A stretch of DNA of 36,668 bases from Acidimicrobiia bacterium (GTDB taxonomy: Bacteria > Actinomycetota > Acidimicrobiia > Spongiisociales > ZC4RG35): the NCBI GenBank assembly GCA_029240695.1, contig JARDZU010000003.1, forward strand, positions 1 through 36,668. Reading direction: 5' to 3'. Within the stretch, counting starts at the first letter, position 1, and each line of letters opens with the position of its first letter. Below are positions 24,189 through 31,600 of the stretch, piece by piece. The notes beneath the pieces were generated by a model. That model saw only the letters and a program-made list of their open reading frames with translations. It had not been told where the DNA came from and searched no databases. The translations under genes were made by a program, and so were the position numbers.

Positions 24189-24192
24189 GCTC

Positions 24193-24210
24193 GGGCGGTC
24201 CTGCCCGCCC
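24193..24210 (+). terminator. GC hairpin between the hydrolase and DUF456 genes
   Basis: GGGCGG and CCGCCC form a perfect 6-bp stem around a 6-base loop directly after the stop. It has no U-tract. Confidence 0.4.
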
Positions 24211-24215
24211 CCGCC

Positions 24216-24221
24216 TACGAT
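24216..24221 (+). promoter_or_regulatory. -10 box of the DUF456 gene
   Basis: TACGAT with 6 bases to the ATG, the same arrangement as at purF. Confidence 0.55.
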
Positions 24222-24227
24222 CCGCCG

Positions 24228-24707
24228 ATGGATGAGCTCGGCGAGCTGGCCATCGGCCTGATAATCGTCGTCTCACTCTTCGGGATCGTCATCCCCATCA
24301 TTCCGGGCCTTGTGATGGAGGTAATCGCGATATTCCTGTGGGCCTTCGTGAAGGGTGGCGCAGGCGCATGGGCAGTCGCCATCGCCGCTCTGCTCCTTGC
24401 CGGCGTCGGAACTTTCATCAAGTACTCCATCCCCAAGCGAAGGCTAAATGAGGTCGGAATCCCCAATCGGACCCTATTGATCGCAACTGCAGTCGCCATC
24501 GTTGGCCTTTTCGTGATCCCGGTGGTGGGGGCGCCGATCGGTTTCGTCCTGACCATCTACGTCTTCGAACGAATCAGGGTGGGTGCGGAGCAAGCCTGGC
24601 CGGCCACCAAAACCAGCCTGGGGGCGATCGCAACCTCGATCGGGATCGAGCTCGCCACCGGGCTGATCATCGCTGCTATCTGGTTCGGAACGGTGTTGCT
24701 CGCCTAG
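24228..24707 (+). CDS. DUF456-family membrane protein
   Basis: A 159-residue integral membrane protein with about four to five helices. The stretch LFGIVIPIIPGLVMEVIAIF followed by GAGAWAVAIAALLLAGVGTFIKY matches the DUF456 pattern (GxxxPxxPG), and VPNR-like IPNRTLLIATAVAIVGLFVIPV with VGAPIGFVLTIYVFE follows. No function is known for the family. It converges on acs with a 6-bp gap. Confidence 0.75.
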   Translation: MDELGELAIGLIIVVSLFGIVIPIIPGLVMEVIAIFLWAFVKGGAGAWAVAIAALLLAGVGTFIKYSIPKRRLNEVGIPNRTLLIATAVAIVGLFVIPVVGAPIGFVLTIYVFERIRVGAEQAWPATKTSLGAIATSIGIELATGLIIAAIWFGTVLLA

Positions 24708-24713
24708 CGGGCC

Positions 24714-26663
24714 TCAGTCCTCTGTTGTTTCCGCTGCCTTTTCCGCGATCTCGTGAACGACGGCCTCGTTGGCCAGGGTGGTCACGTCGCCGAGCTGACG
24801 TTGTTCCGAGATGTCCTGAAGGAGGCGCCGCATGATCTTCCCCGATCGGGTCTTGGGAAGGTCGTCGGTGAAGACGATCGACTTGGGCTTGGCGATCGGC
24901 CCCAGTGTGTTGGCGACGTGGTCCCGCAGCTCCTGAATGAGATCCTCATCTCCTTCTACGCCGGAACGGAGGGTCACGAAGGCAGCGATGGCCTGACCAG
25001 TGACGTCATCGCGGCGGCCAACCACCGCTGCTTCAGCGACGGACACGTGGGAGACGAGCGCCGACTCGACCTCGGTCGTGGAGATGTTGTGACCCGAGAC
25101 CAGCATGATGTCGTCCACGCGTCCCAGTAGCCAGAAGTACCCGTCGAGATCGCGCTTGGCGCCGTCTCCAGGGAAATAGAGGCCGGGAAACCTCGACCAG
25201 TACGTGTCTGCGTAGCGTTGATCGTCCCCGTAGATGGTCCGGGCCATCGCCGGCCACGGCTTGGTGATGACCAGATAGCCCCCGCCGCCGAGCGGGACCG
25301 ACTCTCCGGCGTCGTCGACCACGTCGGCAAAGATGCCGGGGAAGGGGACCGTGGCAGACCCGGGCTTGGTGGCCACAACACCGGGAAGCGGGCTGATCAT
25401 GGCCGCCCCGGTCTCTGTTTGCCACCAGGTGTCGACGACAGGGCATCCGCCTCCACCAATCGTCTTCTGGTACCAGATCCATGCCTCGGGGTTGATCGGC
25501 TCTCCGACAGTCCCGATCAGTCGCAACGAGCTGAGGTCGTGCTTGGTCACGTGCTCGTCACCCCATTTCATGAACGTGCGGATCGCCGTGGGTGCGGTGT
25601 AGAAGATGGTGACCCCGTACTCCTCGATGATCTGCCACAGACGATCGAGATCAGGGAAATTGGGGGCGCCCTCGTACATGACGCTCGTCGCCCGGTTCGA
25701 GAGCGGGCCGTAGACGATGTAGCTGTGACCGGTGACCCATCCGATGTCGGCGCCGCACCAATAGACATCAGTGTCGGGCTCGTGATCGAAGATGTAATGG
25801 TGGGTGGTGACGATCCCGGTCAGATAACCGCCCTGGGTGTGGACGATCCCCTTCGGGCGCCCCGTCGTGCCCGAGGTGTAGAGAATGTACAGGGGGTCTT
25901 CTGCGCCCAGGACTGCCGGCTCACATTCGTCCGATTGCCCGTCGACGAGGTCGTGCCACCACATATCCCGACCCTCGGTCATGTCGACTCCGTGGTCGGT
26001 CCGCTTCAGGACGACGACGTGGCTGACATCCGGAGTGCTGGCCAGGGCCACGTCGGCGTTGGCCTTGAGCTGGACCACGTTTCCGGCGCGCCACGCGCCG
26101 TCCTGGGTGATGACCACCCGGGCCTCGGCGTCGAGGATCCGGCTGGATAGGGCGTCCGAGGAGAACCCGCCGAACACAACCGAGTGAACCAGACCGAGTC
26201 GAGCGCAGGCCAGCATGGCGATGGGGAGCTCGGGGACCATGCCCATGTAGATGGCGACCCGGTCGCCTTTCGCCAAGCCGAGGCTGAGAAGCCCGTTCGC
26301 GAAACGGCACACCTCTGAGTGGAGGTCCCGGTACGTCAGCGTGCGTTTATCGCCGGGCTCACCGACCCAGTGATATGCAACCTGGTCGCCGTGCTCGCCG
26401 AGATGACGATCGAGGCAGTTGAAGGAGATGTTGAGCTCGCCGTCGGCGAACCACTCGAAGAAGGGCGGGTTGGAGTCGTCCAGGACCTGAGTCGGTTCCT
26501 TGTGCCACGTGATGCGCTGCAGGGCCTGGCGATGCCAGAAGTCGAGATAGTCGTCCGCTGCATCCTCATGGATCCCCGGCTTGGCCTTTGCTTTGGCTGC
26601 GAATCCGGGCGACGGCTCGAACTTGCGGTCTTCAGTGAGCAGGTTCTCCAGGGCCTGGGACAT
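24714..26663 (-). CDS. acs: Acetyl-CoA synthetase (AMP-forming)
   Basis: An enzyme of 649 residues, the normal length, that activates acetate to acetyl-CoA through acetyl-AMP. The N-terminal ACAS domain ([11 protein letters not shown]) is followed by [20 protein letters not shown] (P-loop-like AMP-binding motif), [38 protein letters not shown] and [13 protein letters not shown] with the lysine that is acetylated in known regulation. The ATG has a strong AGGAGG ribosome-binding site and lies 6 bases after the lnt stop, so it is translated from an lnt-acs transcript or from an internal promoter. Confidence 0.96.
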   Translation of the reverse strand: MSQALENLLTEDRKFEPSPGFAAKAKAKPGIHEDAADDYLDFWHRQALQRITWHKEPTQVLDDSNPPFFEWFADGELNISFNCLDRHLGEHGDQVAYHWVGEPGDKRTLTYRDLHSEVCRFANGLLSLGLAKGDRVAIYMGMVPELPIAMLACARLGLVHSVVFGGFSSDALSSRILDAEARVVITQDGAWRAGNVVQLKANADVALASTPDVSHVVVLKRTDHGVDMTEGRDMWWHDLVDGQSDECEPAVLGAEDPLYILYTSGTTGRPKGIVHTQGGYLTGIVTTHHYIFDHEPDTDVYWCGADIGWVTGHSYIVYGPLSNRATSVMYEGAPNFPDLDRLWQIIEEYGVTIFYTAPTAIRTFMKWGDEHVTKHDLSSLRLIGTVGEPINPEAWIWYQKTIGGGGCPVVDTWWQTETGAAMISPLPGVVATKPGSATVPFPGIFADVVDDAGESVPLGGGGYLVITKPWPAMARTIYGDDQRYADTYWSRFPGLYFPGDGAKRDLDGYFWLLGRVDDIMLVSGHNISTTEVESALVSHVSVAEAAVVGRRDDVTGQAIAAFVTLRSGVEGDEDLIQELRDHVANTLGPIAKPKSIVFTDDLPKTRSGKIMRRLLQDISEQRQLGDVTTLANEAVVHEIAEKAAETTED

Positions 26664-26669
26664 CGATTC

Positions 26670-28160
26670 TCACTCCTCCTGGTCGATCGCGGGGGCGGAA
26701 ACTACCAGCGGCCGCCGGACGCGCCACCAGGTGAGGAGCCCGATGAGGGCGGCGGCGATCATGACGACGTCGCCGGTTCTGGCGTAGAAGGACGGTGTGC
26801 GACCGGCGACCGCGCCGTAGATGATCTCCTGGGTACCCAGTCCGGTGGTTTTGCCATATACCCCCGATGCATCGATAAACGTCGACTTCCCGGTCACGGC
26901 GGCGTGAACCACGTCGAGACCGAGCTCTGCGGCGCGCATCCGGGTCATGCCGATGAACTGGTCGGTGCCGGGGGTGGTCCCATATGAGCCCTCGTTGGTG
27001 GCAACCACGATCAGATTCGCCCCCGCCTCGGCGTGTTGGCGGGGATAGCGGGAGAACCCGCCTTCGAAGGAGATCACGGACCCGATCTGCAGCAGACCTG
27101 TATCGAACACCACCGGACCCGTGCCCGGAATCATGTCCCGGGGCACCTGTTCCAGCTCGGGGATCCAGTCGAACAGCGGCCGAAACGGGATGTACTCCCC
27201 AAACGGAACCGGGTGCTGCTTGCGGTACTCACCGACGATCTCCCCCTTCGGATTGAAGACGATATTGACGTTCTCCCATTGAGTCTCACTCAGCGGGCGA
27301 TCGCTGCCGACCAGGAACCAGGCCCCGATTCGTCGTGCCTCTTCGGCGATCGCATTCCCCACCTCGGGGTTCTGCACCGGATCGGCGTTCAAGCCCCCGG
27401 TGGATCCCTCAGACCACACAACCAAATGCACGGAGCCCGGTTCGATCGTCCGGGTCAGGTCGAGGTGCTGGAAGAAGGTGCGCAACCGCTCGTCCGGCGG
27501 ACAGTGCTCGAAGGGACAAGGAGTGGATCCCTGGACGATCGCCACGTCTACAGCAGGGAGGGCCTCCGTCGGGCTGCTCGGCCACCACGACCAAACCGCG
27601 AAGACACCGATGGCGGCCAACGGAACCCCGAGGAGCGACCACTTGCGATGGCGAAAGGTGAGAGCGACCACGGTGGCCGCGACCAACACTGTCAGCACGG
27701 TGATTCCGCTGGTCCCGTATAGAGGCGCTAGCGCGCGGGCCCAGGCCTGGTCGGAGAGGGCGTACCCGGGCGCTCCCCACTCGAAGCCGTTGAAAGGGAA
27801 GTAGGACCGGATCAACTCCATGAGAGCCCAGCCCCCGACTGCCAACGCCAGCCATATCCCCAGGGTCCGGTGGTTGTATCCGGATAGCCACCACCCGTAG
27901 AGCACATGGAACCCCGCAAACGCAACGACCAAGGGGAACACTGCGACCAGGCCGAGTTCCCCGATCCACCAGATCAGACCACTGAAGAACGTAAGTCCGT
28001 AGAGGGCCCCGTAGAGAAGTCCTTGTGCGCGGCTTCCGGCCATCCGGAGCCCGGCAAGGAATAGGGCGATGCCGGGCAGGATCAGCCAGCCCGGCCCGAT
28101 TCGGGGGAAGGCCAGAGCTGATAGGGCGGCACCGGCGAGGACGAGAAGACCACCGATCAC
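26670..28160 (-). CDS. lnt: Apolipoprotein N-acyltransferase-like protein
   Basis: A 496-residue protein with about seven N-terminal membrane helices (residues 1-190) and a C-terminal nitrilase domain facing the outside. It would add a third acyl chain to the N-terminus of lipoproteins. Glu251 in VVWSEGS and Lys314 in EYRKQHPVPFGEYIPFR match the catalytic Glu and Lys of E. coli Lnt. At the nucleophile position, normally ICYE, it reads ISFE, so residue 364 is Ser (codon TCC) instead of Cys. It may be a divergent active form or an altered enzyme. A predicted lipoprotein is encoded nearby at 23361. The GTG start follows TACTCT by 7 bases. Confidence 0.85.
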   Translation of the reverse strand: MIGGLLVLAGAALSALAFPRIGPGWLILPGIALFLAGLRMAGSRAQGLLYGALYGLTFFSGLIWWIGELGLVAVFPLVVAFAGFHVLYGWWLSGYNHRTLGIWLALAVGGWALMELIRSYFPFNGFEWGAPGYALSDQAWARALAPLYGTSGITVLTVLVAATVVALTFRHRKWSLLGVPLAAIGVFAVWSWWPSSPTEALPAVDVAIVQGSTPCPFEHCPPDERLRTFFQHLDLTRTIEPGSVHLVVWSEGSTGGLNADPVQNPEVGNAIAEEARRIGAWFLVGSDRPLSETQWENVNIVFNPKGEIVGEYRKQHPVPFGEYIPFRPLFDWIPELEQVPRDMIPGTGPVVFDTGLLQIGSVISFEGGFSRYPRQHAEAGANLIVVATNEGSYGTTPGTDQFIGMTRMRAAELGLDVVHAAVTGKSTFIDASGVYGKTTGLGTQEIIYGAVAGRTPSFYARTGDVVMIAAALIGLLTWWRVRRPLVVSAPAIDQEE

Positions 28161-28167
28161 CGGCGGG

Positions 28168-28173
28168 AGAGTA
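28168..28173 (-). promoter_or_regulatory. lnt -10 box
   Basis: TACTCT on the minus strand, then 7 bases and the GTG start of lnt; leaderless. Confidence 0.5.
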
Positions 28174-28239
28174 TGCCGTGCTTGATTCTTTCTGCACTAC
28201 GCCACTCCCTGCATTGGGAACGCGGTGTGTGCTGGCCCG

Positions 28240-28245
28240 TATCCT
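28240..28245 (+). promoter_or_regulatory. -10 box of the inositol-phosphatase-family gene
   Basis: TATCCT followed by 6 bases and the ATG at 28252. This supports that start rather than the upstream GTG at 28225, which would precede the promoter. Confidence 0.55.
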
Positions 28246-28251
28246 GAAGCC

Positions 28252-29058
28252 ATGTGGGAAGGTGATGTTTGGGTTGCGGTGCGTGCGGCGCGGGCCGGCG
28301 CCGGCGTGGTGCGCCGTGGCTTCGACCAGGAGTTCACCACTGAGATGAAGGGAGTGGTGGACCCGGTCACAGAGATCGACCACGAGGCGGAATACGCCAT
28401 CACGAGCGTCATCGCATCGCATTTCCCCAACGACTCGATCCTGGCCGAAGAAGGGGGAGGAGCAGACTGGCGCAGCCGCCGGGTCTGGATCATCGATCCG
28501 CTGGACGGCACGGTCAATTTCGTCAATCGAATCCCCCAGGTCGCGGTATCGGTCGCCCTCTGGGACGAGGGAAGACCCTTGGTCGGCGTGGTCATCGATG
28601 TCGCCCGGGATGAGGAGTTCGTCGCCAGCCAGGGTGAGGGTGCTCGATCGAACGGGAGGCCTATCCGCGTCTCCGAAGCGGCAGCACTCCAGGACTCCCT
28701 GCTGGTCACCGGTTTCCCCTACGACCGGCAGGAGCATGCCCGTGCCTATCTTCACGTCATGGAGCAAGTGATGACGCGATCACGGGGTACGAGACGCATG
28801 GGGGCTGCCGCCCTCGACATGGCGTGGGTGGCCTGTGGACGATTCGACGGCTACTGGGAGCATGGCGGCCCAGCCGGCGTCAAGCCGTGGGACGCGGCGG
28901 CCGGGATGCTGCTGGTCACCGAGGCCGGTGGAACGGCGACGGACAGCAAGGGATCGACCAACGAGCTCCAGCCATCCGCATTCGTTGTGACCAACGGGAA
29001 GATCCACGAGGAACTGCGTCAGATCGTCGACGATTCGATGCCCGAGCATCTCCTCTGA
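28252..29058 (+). CDS. Inositol-monophosphatase family protein
   Basis: A Mg-dependent phosphatase-like protein of 268 residues. ILAEEGGG (metal Glu), WIIDPLDGTVNFVNRIP (two metal Asp) and GVKPWDAAAGMLLVTEAGG (WDxAAG motif) are complete, so it is probably active. Substrates in the family include inositol-1-phosphate, histidinol-phosphate, fructose-1,6-bisphosphate and PAP; the sequence does not decide between them. Its stop overlaps the start of the next gene by one base (TGATG), so the two are coupled. Confidence 0.9.
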   Translation: MWEGDVWVAVRAARAGAGVVRRGFDQEFTTEMKGVVDPVTEIDHEAEYAITSVIASHFPNDSILAEEGGGADWRSRRVWIIDPLDGTVNFVNRIPQVAVSVALWDEGRPLVGVVIDVARDEEFVASQGEGARSNGRPIRVSEAAALQDSLLVTGFPYDRQEHARAYLHVMEQVMTRSRGTRRMGAAALDMAWVACGRFDGYWEHGGPAGVKPWDAAAGMLLVTEAGGTATDSKGSTNELQPSAFVVTNGKIHEELRQIVDDSMPEHLL

Positions 29059-30296
29059 TGTATCACGACCACCACTTCCACCCGCTGGGCTACGCCGCCC
29101 TGGTGACCGGTCTGGAGCTCATGGATGCCCCGGACCTGGACACGGTGGCGCGTCGGGTCGGCGAATTCGCCAGCCGGGTGGAAGGCCCGGTGATCGGCCA
29201 ACGTCTCAACGACGAACGGCTAGCCGAACGGCGGCTGCCCACCCGGGAGGACCTGGACAATGCCGTCGGAGAACGACCCGTTCTGATCTACCGGTACTGC
29301 GGTCACATCGCGGTCGCCAACAGCGCAGCGTTGTCGCTCGCCGGGGTCGATCGCGACAGCACCGATCCGGAAGGTGGGTCATTCGACCGCGACCTGGCGG
29401 GTTTGCCCAACGGGGTGCTTCGAGAGACGGCGATCCAGACCGTCTCCTCGGCAATCGCCCCGCTGGTGACCGGCCCTCCTGACTCAGCCATCCTGCGCGC
29501 CCTCAGCGATCTCACCAGGATGGGCATCGGATCCGTGACCGGGATCGTCTCGGCGGGCGAGCCGCTCTGGTGCGGGGTCCGCGACGAGCTCGACGCCCTT
29601 TGCCGTCTTGCCCCAGCCCTGCCCATCGATGTCGACGTTTTGGTCATCGCCTCCGACACCCATCAGCTGGCCGAAGCGGCTGAGAAGATTCGCAACACAC
29701 AGGGCAGGATTCAATTCCTCGGGTGGAAGGACTTCGCCGATGGCAGCTTCGGTGGCCACACCGCGGCGATGCACGAGCCTTTCGCCGATCGCCCGGATAC
29801 CAGCGGCACTGATCGGCTCGACGCGGAGCATGTCATGACCATGGCTCGGGCCTCGATGATGCTGGGAGGTTCGGTCGCCATTCACGCCATCGGTGATCGG
29901 GCCAACGATCGGGTCCTCGATGTGTTCGAGGAACTGGTCGAAATGGGGGCCGACCCCGAGCGTCTTCGAGTCGAGCACGCCTCGCTATTGACGGACGCGG
30001 CGATCGAGCGGATGGCTCGGCTCGGCGTAACCGCTTCGGTCCAGCCCGCCTTCCTCGCGTCGGAGGGCGACTGGCTGGAAAAGCGCCTCGGAGAGGAGCG
30101 GATGAACCGGGTCTATCCCTTCCGGTCGTTGCTCGAAGCGGGGGTCAAGGTGATCGGTGGGAGCGACTCACCTGTCGAGCTGCCCGACCCGGCGATCGGT
30201 ATCGCCGCCGCGGTCGACCGGCCCGGATTCAACCAGTCGGAGACCCTGACCCCCGATCAGGCCGAGGCCCTCTTCGCCCCACCCGCCCGCTTCTGA
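29058..30296 (+). CDS. YtcJ-like amidohydrolase, barrel domain only
   Basis: A 412-residue member of the amidohydrolase-3/YtcJ family, normally about 530 residues. The protein begins directly at the metal-binding HxH (MYHDHHFHPLGYA). It keeps RLPTREDLD, YRYCGHIAVANSAALSLAG, GWKDFADGSFGGHTA (metal Lys position), AIHAIGDRANDRVLDV, RVEHASLL and IGGSDSPVE (Asp). It lacks the roughly 60-residue strand region before HxH and stops where the C-terminal beta-sandwich would begin (ETLTPDQAEALF). I looked for the missing pieces in the flanking frames; the 5' side is the phosphatase coding region and the 3' side is a terminator. It seems to be a genuinely short enzyme. Substrate unknown. Confidence 0.82.
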   Translation: MYHDHHFHPLGYAALVTGLELMDAPDLDTVARRVGEFASRVEGPVIGQRLNDERLAERRLPTREDLDNAVGERPVLIYRYCGHIAVANSAALSLAGVDRDSTDPEGGSFDRDLAGLPNGVLRETAIQTVSSAIAPLVTGPPDSAILRALSDLTRMGIGSVTGIVSAGEPLWCGVRDELDALCRLAPALPIDVDVLVIASDTHQLAEAAEKIRNTQGRIQFLGWKDFADGSFGGHTAAMHEPFADRPDTSGTDRLDAEHVMTMARASMMLGGSVAIHAIGDRANDRVLDVFEELVEMGADPERLRVEHASLLTDAAIERMARLGVTASVQPAFLASEGDWLEKRLGEERMNRVYPFRSLLEAGVKVIGGSDSPVELPDPAIGIAAAVDRPGFNQSETLTPDQAEALFAPPARF

Positions 30297-30302
30297 GCGG
30301 GC
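30285..30302. terminator. Hairpin overlapping the amidohydrolase stop codon
   Basis: GCCCGC and GCGGGC pair perfectly around a TTCTGA loop that holds the stop codon, followed by TTCCCC. It lies between two convergent genes. Confidence 0.5.
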
Positions 30303-30345
30303 TTCCCCGACACTCAGTCCCACAGCCCGTCCCCGGGTCGAGGGA

Positions 30346-30356
30346 CCTCAGGTTCG
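30346..30356. repeat. Isolated half-arm of the 49-bp element
   Basis: CCTCAGGTTCG is identical to the right end of copies B and C and covers the stop codon of the class V aminotransferase, whose start lies in copy C. No partner arm is found 48 bp away, so it may be a remnant or chance. Confidence 0.3.
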
Positions 30357-31544
30357 CAGCATCGCGGCCAGAGCCGAATAATCGTCAGCGGTGTTGTGGA
30401 GATGGGCGGAGATGCGCAGCAATTGATGGGGCCATCGCGGCCAGTTCATGACGATGGTCGAAAAGCCGGCATCGAAGAGGTCGTCCATGATCGGGGACAG
30501 CTCGCCACCGGGGTCCGGGCCGGTGGCATCGGGTAGGACCACGGAGGCCATGGAGCCCACCATCCCGTCAGGCGCCGGCAAAGGGGTTGCGACCGTCTCC
30601 GAGATCAGATGCCTCCCATATAGAACGAGGTCGTGGTTGCGCTTCATCACGGCGTCCCAACCCCCGGCCTCCAACCCGCCCACCAGACGCAGGGCGTCGG
30701 GCACAACCGCCCAGGCGCTGAAATCGTCCGTGCCCAGCCAATCGAACAGCGCGTGGTACCGGTCCTTCGGGGCCTCGACCTCGGCGTTGTATCCGTGGGA
30801 GATGACAGCCGGCACCGTCATCTCGATCCGGTCGGCCCTCGAGTGGAGGAAAGCCGCCCCCTTGGGGGCGCACACCCACTTGTGCAGGTTCCCGGTGTAC
30901 CAGGACGACCCCAGGTCATCGATCGTCAATGGAACCTGACCCGGGCCATGCGCCCCGTCGACGACAACCGCGATATCGGGCTCGAGAGCCGCAACGATGT
31001 CCTGGATCGGAAATACAAGGGCCGTCGGTGACGTGACATGGTCGATGACGGCCAGCTTCGTCTTCGGCGTAACCGCGTCGAGGACCGCCTCGGTGACCTG
31101 ATCTGGGCTTTCGATCGGAAACGGCACCCGGGCCACCACCACGTCGGCCCCGGTCCGCTCGCCGGTGAACCGGAGGATCTGACGAACCGCGTTGTAGTCA
31201 TGGGCGGTGGTCAGCAACTGGTCGCCGGGCCGGAGCAAGGGCGCGAATGATTGAAGAACCGATGCGATCCCGGTGGTCGCGTTCAGCACCGGTGCCAGGC
31301 TGACTGGGTCGGCGCCCACGAATTCGCCAACAGCCTCCCGAGAACGGTCCATGGCAGGCTGCAGCTCCCTCCACACAAAACGGCTGGGATCGGCCTCGAA
31401 CCTGCGCCTCCAATCCGTCTGCAACTCGAGCACATCGTTCATCACCGCACCGAACGAGCCATGGTTGAGATGCCGGACTCCAGGATCAAGCGCCCATGTC
31501 GGTCGACCCTGCTCGTCATGCGAACCTGATGCAGTTCGTTGCAT
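30348..31544 (-). CDS. Class V aminotransferase-fold enzyme (isopenicillin N epimerase-like)
   Basis: A 398-residue PLP enzyme of the CefD/NifS-like fold. LNHGSFGAVMNDVLE near the N-terminus, VLNATTGIASVLQ, DGAHGPGQVPL (PLP Asp and following His) and WYTGNLHKWVCAPKGAAFLH (Schiff-base Lys in NLHKW) are typical of the isopenicillin N epimerase-like group, which includes many racemases and desulfurase-like enzymes of unknown substrate. The only in-frame start that keeps the N-terminus is the ATG at 31544, which lies inside palindromic element C, 6 bases after a TACGTT box. Confidence 0.83.
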   Translation of the reverse strand: MQRTASGSHDEQGRPTWALDPGVRHLNHGSFGAVMNDVLELQTDWRRRFEADPSRFVWRELQPAMDRSREAVGEFVGADPVSLAPVLNATTGIASVLQSFAPLLRPGDQLLTTAHDYNAVRQILRFTGERTGADVVVARVPFPIESPDQVTEAVLDAVTPKTKLAVIDHVTSPTALVFPIQDIVAALEPDIAVVVDGAHGPGQVPLTIDDLGSSWYTGNLHKWVCAPKGAAFLHSRADRIEMTVPAVISHGYNAEVEAPKDRYHALFDWLGTDDFSAWAVVPDALRLVGGLEAGGWDAVMKRNHDLVLYGRHLISETVATPLPAPDGMVGSMASVVLPDATGPDPGGELSPIMDDLFDAGFSTIVMNWPRWPHQLLRISAHLHNTADDYSALAAMLRT

Positions 31545-31570
31545 ATGTGCAACGTAGAGCCTCAGGTTCG
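31522..31570. repeat. 49-bp palindromic element, copy C
   Basis: The outer arms GAACCTGATG and CCTCAGGTTC pair at 9 of 10 positions; the inner dyad GTTGCA/TGCAAC is perfect around a TATG centre. It has the same length and geometry as copies A and B, 28 kb away. It ends 30 bases before the M3 peptidase start and covers the start codon and -10 box of the divergent aminotransferase gene. Confidence 0.8.
31551..31556 (-). promoter_or_regulatory. -10 box of the class V aminotransferase
   Basis: TACGTT on the minus strand is followed by 6 bases and the ATG at 31544. The box lies within palindrome copy C. Confidence 0.45.
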
Positions 31571-31587
31571 GTGTCGCGGCCCCTCGC

Positions 31588-31593
31588 TACCGT
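31588..31593 (+). promoter_or_regulatory. -10 box of the M3 peptidase gene
   Basis: TACCGT, then 7 bases and the ATG at 31601. The right arm of element C lies over the expected -35 region, as at the gamma-carbonic anhydrase gene. Confidence 0.5.
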
Positions 31594-31600
31594 GGCGGGC

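Noticed and set aside
25218-26150. 310-codon plus-strand frame inside acs
   Set aside because: Antisense shadow of a highly conserved gene, with no domain pattern.
27409-28767. 452-codon minus-strand frame crossing the lnt and inositol-phosphatase genes
   Set aside because: It overlaps two well-supported genes in the wrong frame or strand and crosses their promoters.
30240-30350. Frameshift at the 3' end of the YtcJ-like gene
   Set aside because: No continuation of the family's C-terminal domain is seen in other frames. A hairpin overlaps the stop and the next convergent gene begins.
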